NCBI GenBank assembly: GCA_902362375.1
Contig: CABIVS010000015.1
Span: 62,001 to 126,000, forward strand
Origin: Bacteroidaceae bacterium
GTDB lineage: Bacteria; Bacteroidota; Bacteroidia; Bacteroidales; Bacteroidaceae
Direction: 5' to 3'
Length of the DNA: 64,000 nt
The notes beneath the pieces were generated by a model, which saw only the letters and a list, made by a program, of their open reading frames with translations, was not told where the DNA came from and did no database searches. Shown here piece after piece: positions 9,922-17,753 of the stretch. Positions within the stretch are counted from its first letter, which is position 1. Every line of letters begins with the position of its first letter. The position numbers and the translations under genes were made by a program.

Positions 9922-10602
9922 ATGAAACGTATTATATACTTTGTTTTAGCTATTCTTGTTTGCGGCATCTATGCAGGATGCAGTGAGAGTGAGATAGACT
10001 TATATAGCCAGACATCCCGTATTAATTTTTATGGAAGTACATATATTCGTACTTTGGTTGATACAGATTATGTGAAGACAGAACCTTATGCTATAGATAG
10101 TTTTACGGTAAGTATACAAGGAGACCTTTTAAAAGAAAATCGCGATTTCTGTGTGAAAGTAACTCCAAATAGTGATTATCGAAATCCGGTGGATGTAATA
10201 TTGGAAGATAAGTATACATACACCAAACTGGACACTGTTTATCAGGTATTTTATTATAAGATCAATCGTCCGAAAGTAGAGTCAGGTAGAAACGTATATG
10301 GTTGTTATCTGGAATTTGATCTGGATAATCCTCTTCATCAGTTTGATAAAGGACTGGTGGAGAAGAATCAGGTGGTGCTGAATGTCAGATGGGAACTTAA
10401 ACCGGCCGAATGGAGTGATTATGTAGGATTCGGCAGTTATAGTGATAATAAATATATGTTTATTATGGATGTGTGCCAGCGTGTGTGGGATGATTTGGAA
10501 GATGATGACGTGGTAAAAATCCAGCAGGCTTATAAAGAGTATATAGAGGCTGGAAATCCTCCCATTTTGGGTGACGATGGTGATGAAATTGAATATGAAT
10601 AA
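9922..10602 (+). CDS. DUF4843 domain lipoprotein
   Basis: The 226-residue protein has lipobox YAGCSE (Cys near residue 20). Its SRINFYGSTYIR strand and the later EFDLDNPLHQFDKGLV and LNVRWELKPAEW segments match DUF4843, a family found almost only right after SusD in certain Bacteroides loci. It is probably a surface-exposed accessory binding protein. The C-terminus is strongly acidic (DDGDEIEYE). Spacing to susD is 9 bp, and its tail overlaps upstream in-frame codons of the next frame but not that gene's real ATG. No enzymatic motif is visible. Confidence 0.8.
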   Translation: MKRIIYFVLAILVCGIYAGCSESEIDLYSQTSRINFYGSTYIRTLVDTDYVKTEPYAIDSFTVSIQGDLLKENRDFCVKVTPNSDYRNPVDVILEDKYTYTKLDTVYQVFYYKINRPKVESGRNVYGCYLEFDLDNPLHQFDKGLVEKNQVVLNVRWELKPAEWSDYVGFGSYSDNKYMFIMDVCQRVWDDLEDDDVVKIQQAYKEYIEAGNPPILGDDGDEIEYE

Positions 10603-10618
10603 GATTAAAGGAAACGTT

Positions 10619-12286
10619 ATGAGAAAATATATCATCTGTATAGTAAGTTTTATTGGAGCAGCTTTGTTACAGACAAGCTGTTATGATGATAAGGGAGATT
10701 ACGATTATCATGATGTGAATACAATGGACATCGTAATACCTGAAACAAAAGTGCGTATGCCAAAGGAGGAAGCGGTGGAAATTTCAATTATACCCGAGAT
10801 TTCTCAAACTTTGGAGCAAAATGAGGAGAATCTAGTGTTTCAATGGAAGAAAACGATAAAAGGGAAGAAAGCAGGTTCGGACAGACTTAGTGATTATAAA
10901 GATTATTCCATAGGTAAAGAGTGTAAAGTAACAATCGAGGCTTATGAGTCGGAAAATATAGGTTTGATGTTGGTCATTACGGATAAAATAAACGGAACAA
11001 CTTGGTATCAGACAGGTGAGGTTGTAATTATCCGTCCTTTGAATCCTTGCTGGTTTGTATTGCAGGAAAAAGAAGGAAAAGGTGTATTAGGAGCAATAGA
11101 AGGTACTCCGGAAGGATATTATGTTTATCCGGATGTATTTAAGTCAGAATCGAATCAATCTTTTCCGTTAGATGGGAAACCTTTGGCGGTAAGTGCAAGA
11201 AAAGAGTATGGGAATTCGCTTTTAAGTGGTATGCTGTCTTTTATGGGTTTTAAAGTAAGTCCGGCGTTAATGTTAGTGACGGATCAGGATTTGGCATTGT
11301 TGACTCCAAGTACACTAATGACGAAATATCCTTCAAATAAAATACTTTTTGAACCGGTGGAAAAAGGTGAACCGTTGAATATCGAATATTATAAGATGAC
11401 TGCTTATGGTGAGTTGTTTGTAAATAGTGAAAGGGCATATTGTGCTCCTATGGATGGATTTTGCGTACCATTCTCTGTGAAAAAGGGGAGCGACTTTCCT
11501 GCTATTTCCGCTTATGGTTCGTATAGTGGTGGTATGCTATTTTTTGATCCTGAAAATCATTGCTTTCTTAGATCATTTATTCCAGGTGTCAGTGATTATA
11601 TTATGAATTCAGCCACTCAAAATATACGTAATTATGGAACTAAATGGAGTGACCAGAAACCTGTCTCCACATATTCAATGTCAGATGAGGCTAATGTGTT
11701 TGATCCGGATGTGATTGATCCGTCTTTAGAAGTACGTGATATTGTTACAGGGGGAAACTGGGGAAATTTCGCTTATGCAGTTGCCGCTCCACGAAACGGG
11801 AAAGAATTGACTGTATTTAAATTCAGTGCGCAGGATGAAGATCCTGTTTGTGCTGCCCGATATATAATTTCTCTGCCGTCTGAAGTAGATGTAGAAACAG
11901 CAAAATTCGCCGCTTCTTATGCTTATACGGCAAATCTTATATTTATGACGTCAGGTAATAGATTGTACCGTATTGACCTTGATCGTGGAAGGGTGGTTGA
12001 ACTTTATGCTTACGGGGCAGATCCGTCAGCACAGATAGCCAGTTTGAAATTTAAGGATCCTGAAAGTGTGAGAGCGGAAGATGATGATGAGGAGACAGGC
12101 AAATATAAGGAGAAAATAGGTATGTCTATCGGACTAGGTATTAATACTGCTGGTAAAGGTGTAGTTGTAGAGTTGCAACTGACGGTGGCGGGTGATGTTT
12201 CGCGTGAAGAGAATAGTATTTGTATGTACGAAGACACCGATCATCCCATTGGCAAGATTGTAGATATTACCTATAATTATGAATAG
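10619..12286 (+). CDS. PKD-like family lipoprotein
   Basis: The frame is open from 10571, inside the previous gene, but the ATG at 10619 has a purine-rich AAAGGAA just upstream and is followed directly by a lipoprotein signal (lipobox LQTSC, Cys at about residue 21). About 556 residues remain. The N-terminal third is beta-rich and PKD/Ig-like (VEISIIPEISQTLEQ, then LVFQWKKTIKGK). The rest reads like a WD/propeller-type surface protein. It matches the Bacteroides PKD-like family lipoprotein that accompanies SusCD and DUF4843. It is likely a surface binding protein for the locus substrate. Expected location is the outer leaflet of the outer membrane. Confidence 0.75.
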   Translation: MRKYIICIVSFIGAALLQTSCYDDKGDYDYHDVNTMDIVIPETKVRMPKEEAVEISIIPEISQTLEQNEENLVFQWKKTIKGKKAGSDRLSDYKDYSIGKECKVTIEAYESENIGLMLVITDKINGTTWYQTGEVVIIRPLNPCWFVLQEKEGKGVLGAIEGTPEGYYVYPDVFKSESNQSFPLDGKPLAVSARKEYGNSLLSGMLSFMGFKVSPALMLVTDQDLALLTPSTLMTKYPSNKILFEPVEKGEPLNIEYYKMTAYGELFVNSERAYCAPMDGFCVPFSVKKGSDFPAISAYGSYSGGMLFFDPENHCFLRSFIPGVSDYIMNSATQNIRNYGTKWSDQKPVSTYSMSDEANVFDPDVIDPSLEVRDIVTGGNWGNFAYAVAAPRNGKELTVFKFSAQDEDPVCAARYIISLPSEVDVETAKFAASYAYTANLIFMTSGNRLYRIDLDRGRVVELYAYGADPSAQIASLKFKDPESVRAEDDDEETGKYKEKIGMSIGLGINTAGKGVVVELQLTVAGDVSREENSICMYEDTDHPIGKIVDITYNYE

Positions 12287-12301
12287 TATAAATCGTTTTT
12301 T

Positions 12302-14644
12302 ATGTTGAAAGGAATTATCGGTGCAATATTTCTGGCTGTTGTCTGTACTTGTCTGTACGGTCAGCAGCCGGACATTGCTGCTTTTTTTAAAGAAGAGGCA
12401 TCTGTAGAAGTGATTCCCGGTATGTTTACCACTTATCGCAGTAACGGTCGTATCTATTGGGAAGTTCCGGATTCATTGATTGGACGCGAGTTTGTCGTTA
12501 CGACTACTATTCTGGCTGCTCCTGCCCGTCCGGATCGGGATATGGAAAAGAAATTCGGATATTCGGGTGATATGATCGGTCCGGTATTCTTCAGTTTCCG
12601 GAAACACGGGAACGAATTGTGGATGCTGGATCCACAACATGAAAGGGTGATAGAAGATCCCGAAGGAGTGTATGCAAAGATCGCCGCCCGACGTGGAAAT
12701 GAAAGACTTTATAAAATATTGCCGGTCAAAGCAAAGAATCCGGAAAGTAACCTGGTAGAGATTGGTGAAGTATTAAAAGATTTTCCTTTGTTTACTCTTG
12801 ATATTGTGTCTTTTGATTTGTTGATAGGTACACGTTTAAGGGAAAAAGACTGTATCAAGGAAATCAAAGGATTTGATAACCGTCTGTTGATACATGCGAC
12901 ACGAACTTATCAAAGTTCATCAATGGGAATGCGCGGTAAGCCTGTTGCCCCTCCTTATATAGGAGACTGGGATACAGGTATCTGCATAAAATTATTATCA
13001 AAAGAACCGCTGGATCCCGTTTTTGCTAATACCGAAGCGTATTTTGTAATCGACAAAAATTACTTTCAGGGCGATCAGCCTGCCGACCGGAAGGCTGTTA
13101 TCAAACGATGGAGGCTGGAGATAAGGCCGGAAGATGAAGAAAAATACATGAAGGGAGAATTGGTGGAACCCATACAACCTATTATCTTTTATATAGATCG
13201 TAATACACCGGAAAAGTACATCGGCTGTATCATTGAAGCAGTGCGCGACTGGCGTCCGGCTTTTGAGAAAGCCGGTTTTAAGAACGCCATTGATGCGCGA
13301 CTGGTTCCTACCGTTGAAGAAGATTCTGATTTTAGTATTTATGATAGCAGTTATCCGTTTATTTCATGGAAAATATCAGGGCAAAATAACGCCTATGGGC
13401 CAACGCCTTGCGAACCTCGGTCCGGTGAAATTATTGCGTGTCATATCGGAATTTTCAGCAGTGTCTTGAATCTGGAGCAGAAATGGTATTTTGCTCAATG
13501 TGGAGCGAATGATCCGCAGGCATGGAATATAGAGTTGCCGGACTCTTTGCAATACGAACAGATAAAAAAAGTGCTGACGCATGAAGTCGGCCACACATTG
13601 GGGTTGAAACATAATTTTCTGGGTAGTTCCCATTATTCCATAGACCAGTTACGTGATAATGATTTTTTGAGCCGGTATAGCATAGGAAGTTCCATTATGG
13701 ACTATGTGCGGTGTAATTACGCTTTGCGTCCTCAAGATAAGGTTGATTTGACAAACAGGTGGGTACGTGTCGGTGAATATGACAAATGGGCCATTGAATG
13801 GGGATACCGCATATTCCCGGGTAAGAATGTTGCCGAAAGAGAGAAGAACAGGGATTTGTGGAATCAGGAAAAGCAGAAAGATTCTTCATTACATTTCTCG
13901 GGTGGAGTGGATGTACGGGCGCAGGCGGAAGATTTAGGTAATGACCATGTTGTGGTTAATGCACAGGGGATAGAGAATCTGAAATATTTGTGTGAACATC
14001 CTGATGCCTGGAAGGTGACGGATAAAACGTCTTTGCGCGTATTGCAGGGACGTTATGAAGCGGTATTAAATCATTATAAACAGTGGGTGCGGCATGTTTT
14101 GTCTCATTTGGGTGGGAAACGTCTTGCTGAAACGGAGGATGAGAATATTTATATACCAGAAAAAGCCGCTTACAATCAAAAGGTTATGAACTTTATACAG
14201 ACTTATGTATTACAGCCTCCTGTGTGGATGTTTGATAAAACATTGACCACCAATCTGGAAATAGATGGTAGTCGTGAGTTCGACCGCTTTTATGAAGAGC
14301 TTATGTCAGAAATAATCCGCTCTCTTCAGAAAGTAGGGGAGACGGAGAATGCCTGCGAGGATATGTTGTCTGTAGATGATTTTCTGGAAAGCATACATAA
14401 CGGATTATTTACCGAATGGGATGATAACGTTTTTGTAAGTGATGCCCGATATAAAGTGCAGCTACTTTATGTGAATAAACTTTCTAAATTATTGGATAGA
14501 TCAGAAAAGGTAACTTCGTCGAGGTTATTGGTTTCCATTATGCAGACTTTGAATAGAATGAAGGAAGAAGGTCTTGATTATAGTCATAGAATTACGGATC
14601 CGGTTGCTAAAAAACGGGCAATGTTTCTCGTAGATAGTATTTAA
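12302..14644 (+). CDS. Zinc-dependent metalloprotease (DUF5117/DUF5118 met-zincin), intact active site
   Basis: The 780-residue secreted protein has a signal peptide ending near CLYGQ. The N-terminal DUF5118/DUF5117 regions cover about residues 20-260. A zincin catalytic domain follows: LTHEVGHTLGLKHN places zinc ligands at His427, His431 and His437 and the general base at Glu428. A Met-turn SSIMDY (Met466) follows, as expected of met-zincins. It lies 15 bp after the PKD-like lipoprotein gene. The natural reading is a periplasmic or surface protease that cleaves the protein or peptide taken up by the adjacent SusCD. Substrate is unknown. The next gene is a paralogue that has lost the zinc site. 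Confidence 0.9.
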   Translation: MLKGIIGAIFLAVVCTCLYGQQPDIAAFFKEEASVEVIPGMFTTYRSNGRIYWEVPDSLIGREFVVTTTILAAPARPDRDMEKKFGYSGDMIGPVFFSFRKHGNELWMLDPQHERVIEDPEGVYAKIAARRGNERLYKILPVKAKNPESNLVEIGEVLKDFPLFTLDIVSFDLLIGTRLREKDCIKEIKGFDNRLLIHATRTYQSSSMGMRGKPVAPPYIGDWDTGICIKLLSKEPLDPVFANTEAYFVIDKNYFQGDQPADRKAVIKRWRLEIRPEDEEKYMKGELVEPIQPIIFYIDRNTPEKYIGCIIEAVRDWRPAFEKAGFKNAIDARLVPTVEEDSDFSIYDSSYPFISWKISGQNNAYGPTPCEPRSGEIIACHIGIFSSVLNLEQKWYFAQCGANDPQAWNIELPDSLQYEQIKKVLTHEVGHTLGLKHNFLGSSHYSIDQLRDNDFLSRYSIGSSIMDYVRCNYALRPQDKVDLTNRWVRVGEYDKWAIEWGYRIFPGKNVAEREKNRDLWNQEKQKDSSLHFSGGVDVRAQAEDLGNDHVVVNAQGIENLKYLCEHPDAWKVTDKTSLRVLQGRYEAVLNHYKQWVRHVLSHLGGKRLAETEDENIYIPEKAAYNQKVMNFIQTYVLQPPVWMFDKTLTTNLEIDGSREFDRFYEELMSEIIRSLQKVGETENACEDMLSVDDFLESIHNGLFTEWDDNVFVSDARYKVQLLYVNKLSKLLDRSEKVTSSRLLVSIMQTLNRMKEEGLDYSHRITDPVAKKRAMFLVDSI

Positions 14645-14675
14645 TTTTAATGATGAAAAGCAAATAAAGAAACTC

Positions 14676-16790
14676 ATGAAGGAGAGAAAATATGTAATTT
14701 TTATATTGTTGTGTGTTGCAGCTTTGCTTCAGGCGCAGAATTCCGTCAAGCCATTCGATGAGTTTTGGGTTACCGGGATGAATAAGTTTGACGGTGTATT
14801 TCCGGTATATGTGGCGGAGAAAGAAGTCTATCTGGAAATACCGGAAAAATATATCGGTCGGGAAATCGAAGTGAATGGTCAGATAGATAGAGGGTTTGAT
14901 TTACTGAATCGTCCGGTCGACGGACTGGGAGTAGTGCGTATTGTATCCCCTGATAAGGCTACAATCTGTTTTCAGAAACCTTTTTATGCAGAACGTATTC
15001 TGGATGAAACGAGCGCATATCAGTCATCTTTCTCTTTGTCAAACGTGCAACCTGCCGGTAAAAGTTATCCGGTGGTAACCTATTCAAAAGAGCGGGGAGC
15101 TGTTATCCGGATAACAGAGCACCTGATGGACGGTGATGATTGGTTCAGTTATAATAATTATGGTTTTATCCGTTCTCTGGTTCCGGAATTGTCGGAAGTA
15201 ACGAAAATACATCCCTTCGAAGAAGGCGTATCGTTGACAATCAGGCGCTATCACGGAGCTGAATCGGAAAGATATATGTTTTCCAGTTCTACTGTCATAT
15301 TGCCTGACGGCAGTATGCCTTTGGAGGTTACCTGTGTAATACGCTTACTTCCCCGGAAAAGGGATCGAATTCGTCTGGCAGATTACAGGATACCTTATCA
15401 AACATTACGTTTTAAAGATTATTCCCAAGATCCTTACTGTATGGCAGAAGATTCGTTGATTCTTCGTTGGGATATGTCAAAGACACTCACTTTCTATGTA
15501 GATACTCTTTTTCCGAAGGAATATTTTCAGGCGGTGAAAGAAGGGGTGTCGGCATGGAATACCGCATTCCGCAAGGCAGGCATCCATGATGCCTTGCAAG
15601 TGAAGTATGCAAACAAGAAGATCATTCCGGCGGAACAACGTGCTTTTATATCTTATGACTTGAAAATGCCGGGGATAAAAAGTGACCTTACACATCATCC
15701 TCGTACGGGAGAAATACTTTCATGTCGTCTGAATATCGGACATGGATTTCTGAAAGGGCGATTAGATGATTATCTGCTAAGTTGCGGTGCCTCGGATCCG
15801 CGTATTCTGGCTGACCGTTATTCTAAAGAAGTGGAAAAAGAGTTACTGCAAAATGAAATAACGGAAGAGATCGGGCATCTTTTGGGTTTGCGCGGAAGTT
15901 TGTCGGAAAGTTCATGTGGGACGACTTTAAAAGTTGGGGATGATGATTGTCTGGCCGTTTACTTTGGTTATCATCCTTTCAAAGGATGTGAGAACTGCTA
16001 TGATGAACGAGAGCAGCTTCGCCAATGGATAGATCATCATTTGCCGGATCGTATTCGTTTGTTCCGATCATCAGAAGAAGAGAAGCTTGATACTGGGTTT
16101 TCAAAGGATTATGCAATAAGAATATCGGATTTGCAGACCGTAGTAAGCCGGTTGGATAAGATTGTATATAAAGGAAAAAAAGGAGATAGGGGAAGTTCAC
16201 TCAATGATATATATAGAAAGGCTATTCGTTTGTATGGAAGTTATCTGGTGGAAATAGCGAAAGCGGTAGGCAGCTCTCAGCCGGCGGAGATACAGCATCA
16301 GGCAATGCTTGATCTGGATACATATTTATTTCATCCTGCTAAAAAGATGGAATGTGCTTATGTAAAAGAGAATTTGTTGGAAGTGAGGAACCATATCCTA
16401 TATCCGGAATTGGTGAAATTGTTTAAGCAATTGTTGAGTGTTAAGACAATTTCGGCTCTTCGATTGCAGGCATTGCGAAGTGACAGGAAAGCCTATGATG
16501 ATATTGATTTTTTCCAGGATCTTTATGAAGGGTTGTTCAATGGTTTTGATCCGTCGTCTGCCGTTACTTATGAACAGATGGATATGCAGCTGATATGTCT
16601 GGAAACATGGCTGGATATGATACAGGAAGACGCTAAACATAATGGTATGGCGAAACGTTTAAAGGATGAATTGTATCATCTGTGTGGTAGGTTGGAGAAG
16701 CTTAGTACAACACATCCCCAGGTGGAAGTGCGTGATATGTATATTTTGCTTGTGGAAAGAATGAGCCAATATTTCCATGTGGTTTCTTGA
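14676..16790 (+). CDS. Zincin-like paralogue with destroyed zinc site (probable pseudoprotease)
   Basis: The 704-residue protein has a signal peptide (LLQAQ near residue 20). It follows the same plan as the preceding protease: a matching N-terminal DUF5118-like region, WDMSKTLTFYVDTLFPKEY, then an AWNTAFRKAGIHDALQVK segment that parallels RPAFEKAGFKNAIDARLV in its neighbour. At the zincin helix it reads ITEEIGHLLGLRGS. His-to-Glu at position 397 removes the first zinc ligand and Gly407 replaces the third, leaving only His401 and Glu398. No SIMDY-type Met-turn is visible. It is therefore unlikely to be a conventional metalloprotease and may be a substrate-binding partner or inhibitor. It is full length with no frameshift, so it appears maintained. 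Confidence 0.8.
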   Translation: MKERKYVIFILLCVAALLQAQNSVKPFDEFWVTGMNKFDGVFPVYVAEKEVYLEIPEKYIGREIEVNGQIDRGFDLLNRPVDGLGVVRIVSPDKATICFQKPFYAERILDETSAYQSSFSLSNVQPAGKSYPVVTYSKERGAVIRITEHLMDGDDWFSYNNYGFIRSLVPELSEVTKIHPFEEGVSLTIRRYHGAESERYMFSSSTVILPDGSMPLEVTCVIRLLPRKRDRIRLADYRIPYQTLRFKDYSQDPYCMAEDSLILRWDMSKTLTFYVDTLFPKEYFQAVKEGVSAWNTAFRKAGIHDALQVKYANKKIIPAEQRAFISYDLKMPGIKSDLTHHPRTGEILSCRLNIGHGFLKGRLDDYLLSCGASDPRILADRYSKEVEKELLQNEITEEIGHLLGLRGSLSESSCGTTLKVGDDDCLAVYFGYHPFKGCENCYDEREQLRQWIDHHLPDRIRLFRSSEEEKLDTGFSKDYAIRISDLQTVVSRLDKIVYKGKKGDRGSSLNDIYRKAIRLYGSYLVEIAKAVGSSQPAEIQHQAMLDLDTYLFHPAKKMECAYVKENLLEVRNHILYPELVKLFKQLLSVKTISALRLQALRSDRKAYDDIDFFQDLYEGLFNGFDPSSAVTYEQMDMQLICLETWLDMIQEDAKHNGMAKRLKDELYHLCGRLEKLSTTHPQVEVRDMYILLVERMSQYFHVVS

Positions 16791-16838
16791 GTATCATTGA
16801 ATAATGATGATTTATTGGGGATGATGAAAAAATGGTGG

Positions 16839-16876
16839 TACAGGTAGGATAACCTGTAAGTTTTGGGTTATCTTTG
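16839..16876 (+). promoter_or_regulatory. Overlapping dyads and -7 element upstream of the radical SAM gene
   Basis: TATCTTTG at 16869-16876 fits the Bacteroides -7 box, 31 bp before the ATG. Two 7-bp inverted repeats overlap it: TACAGGT/ACCTGTA (16839-16845 with 16852-16858) and GATAACC/GGTTATC (16848-16854 with 16866-16872). The two dyads share bases, so they could be alternative structures or an operator. No good TTTG is present at -33. Confidence 0.35.
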
Positions 16877-16907
16877 CAAAGATTTATGAAGTAAATGATA
16901 AAAAAAG

Positions 16908-17681
16908 ATGACTATTATTTTTCCTTCACCCATCTTCGGTCCTATACATTCCCGCCGTCTGGGTGTTTCTTTGGGAATTAACTTATTACCGGGTGACGGT
17001 AAGGTCTGTTCATTCGACTGCATCTACTGTGAATGTGGTTTCAATGCCGATCATCGTGCAAAGAAGCCTCTCCCAACCCGTGAAGAAGTCCGTGCGGCTC
17101 TTGAAGAAAAACTGAAAGATATGCAGGCGAACGGTCCTGCCCCTGATGTGCTGACGTTTGCCGGAAACGGTGAACCGACTGCTCATCCCCATTTCCCGGA
17201 AATTATAGAAGATACGCTTGCGCTTCGCGATCAGTATTTCCCGAAAGCGAAAGTAAGTGTATTGAGTAACTCTACGTTTATAGACCGTCCTGCTGTATTC
17301 GAAGCACTGAACAAGATAGATAATAATATATTGAAACTGGATACAGTGGATGAAGAATATATTCATTTATTAGATCGTCCTAATGGAAAATATTCCGTTA
17401 AGAAGATCATCGGAAAGATGAAAGAGTTCAAAGGAAACTGCATTGTGCAAACGATGTTTCTGAAAGGAGGTTATCAGGGAAAGGACATGGATAATACATC
17501 TGATAAATATGTGCTTCCCTGGATAGAAGCAGTGAAGGAAATCGCTCCCCGTCAAGTGATGATTTATACGATTGACCGGGAAACACCCGACCATGACTTA
17601 CAGAAAGCTACGCATGAAGAATTAGACCGTATTGTAGCTTTACTGGAGAAAGAAGGGATTTCGGCAACAGCTTCTTATTAG
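16908..17681 (+). CDS. Radical SAM protein (COG0731-like Fe-S oxidoreductase)
   Basis: The 257-residue enzyme has the radical SAM cluster motif CSFDCIYC at Cys34, Cys38 and Cys41, preceded by FGPIHSRRLGVSLGINLLPG. The GNGEPTAHP segment (about 85-93) is the usual GGE-type SAM-binding strand, and VLSNSTF (about 115) follows. The opening FGPIxSRRLG is typical of the COG0731 group, related in the catalytic domain to wyosine-type enzymes. The reaction is not predictable from sequence. No SPASM-type C-terminal cysteines are seen. It stands alone, converging with the hybrid regulator gene, with a hairpin between them. Confidence 0.85.
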   Translation: MTIIFPSPIFGPIHSRRLGVSLGINLLPGDGKVCSFDCIYCECGFNADHRAKKPLPTREEVRAALEEKLKDMQANGPAPDVLTFAGNGEPTAHPHFPEIIEDTLALRDQYFPKAKVSVLSNSTFIDRPAVFEALNKIDNNILKLDTVDEEYIHLLDRPNGKYSVKKIIGKMKEFKGNCIVQTMFLKGGYQGKDMDNTSDKYVLPWIEAVKEIAPRQVMIYTIDRETPDHDLQKATHEELDRIVALLEKEGISATASY

Positions 17682-17694
17682 TTTTTTCATAAAA

Positions 17695-17720
17695 TGCCGC
17701 CTCTTTTTGTTGAGGCGGCA
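17695..17720 (-). terminator. Intrinsic terminator between radical SAM gene and hybrid regulator
   Basis: A perfect 9-bp stem TGCCGCCTC/GAGGCGGCA (17695-17703 with 17712-17720) has an 8-nt T-rich loop. Read on the minus strand it is followed by TTTT, so it fits termination of the hybrid regulator. It may also slow plus-strand transcripts. Confidence 0.7.
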
Positions 17721-17753
17721 CAAATACATAAATATAAGTATAATAGAAGAATC

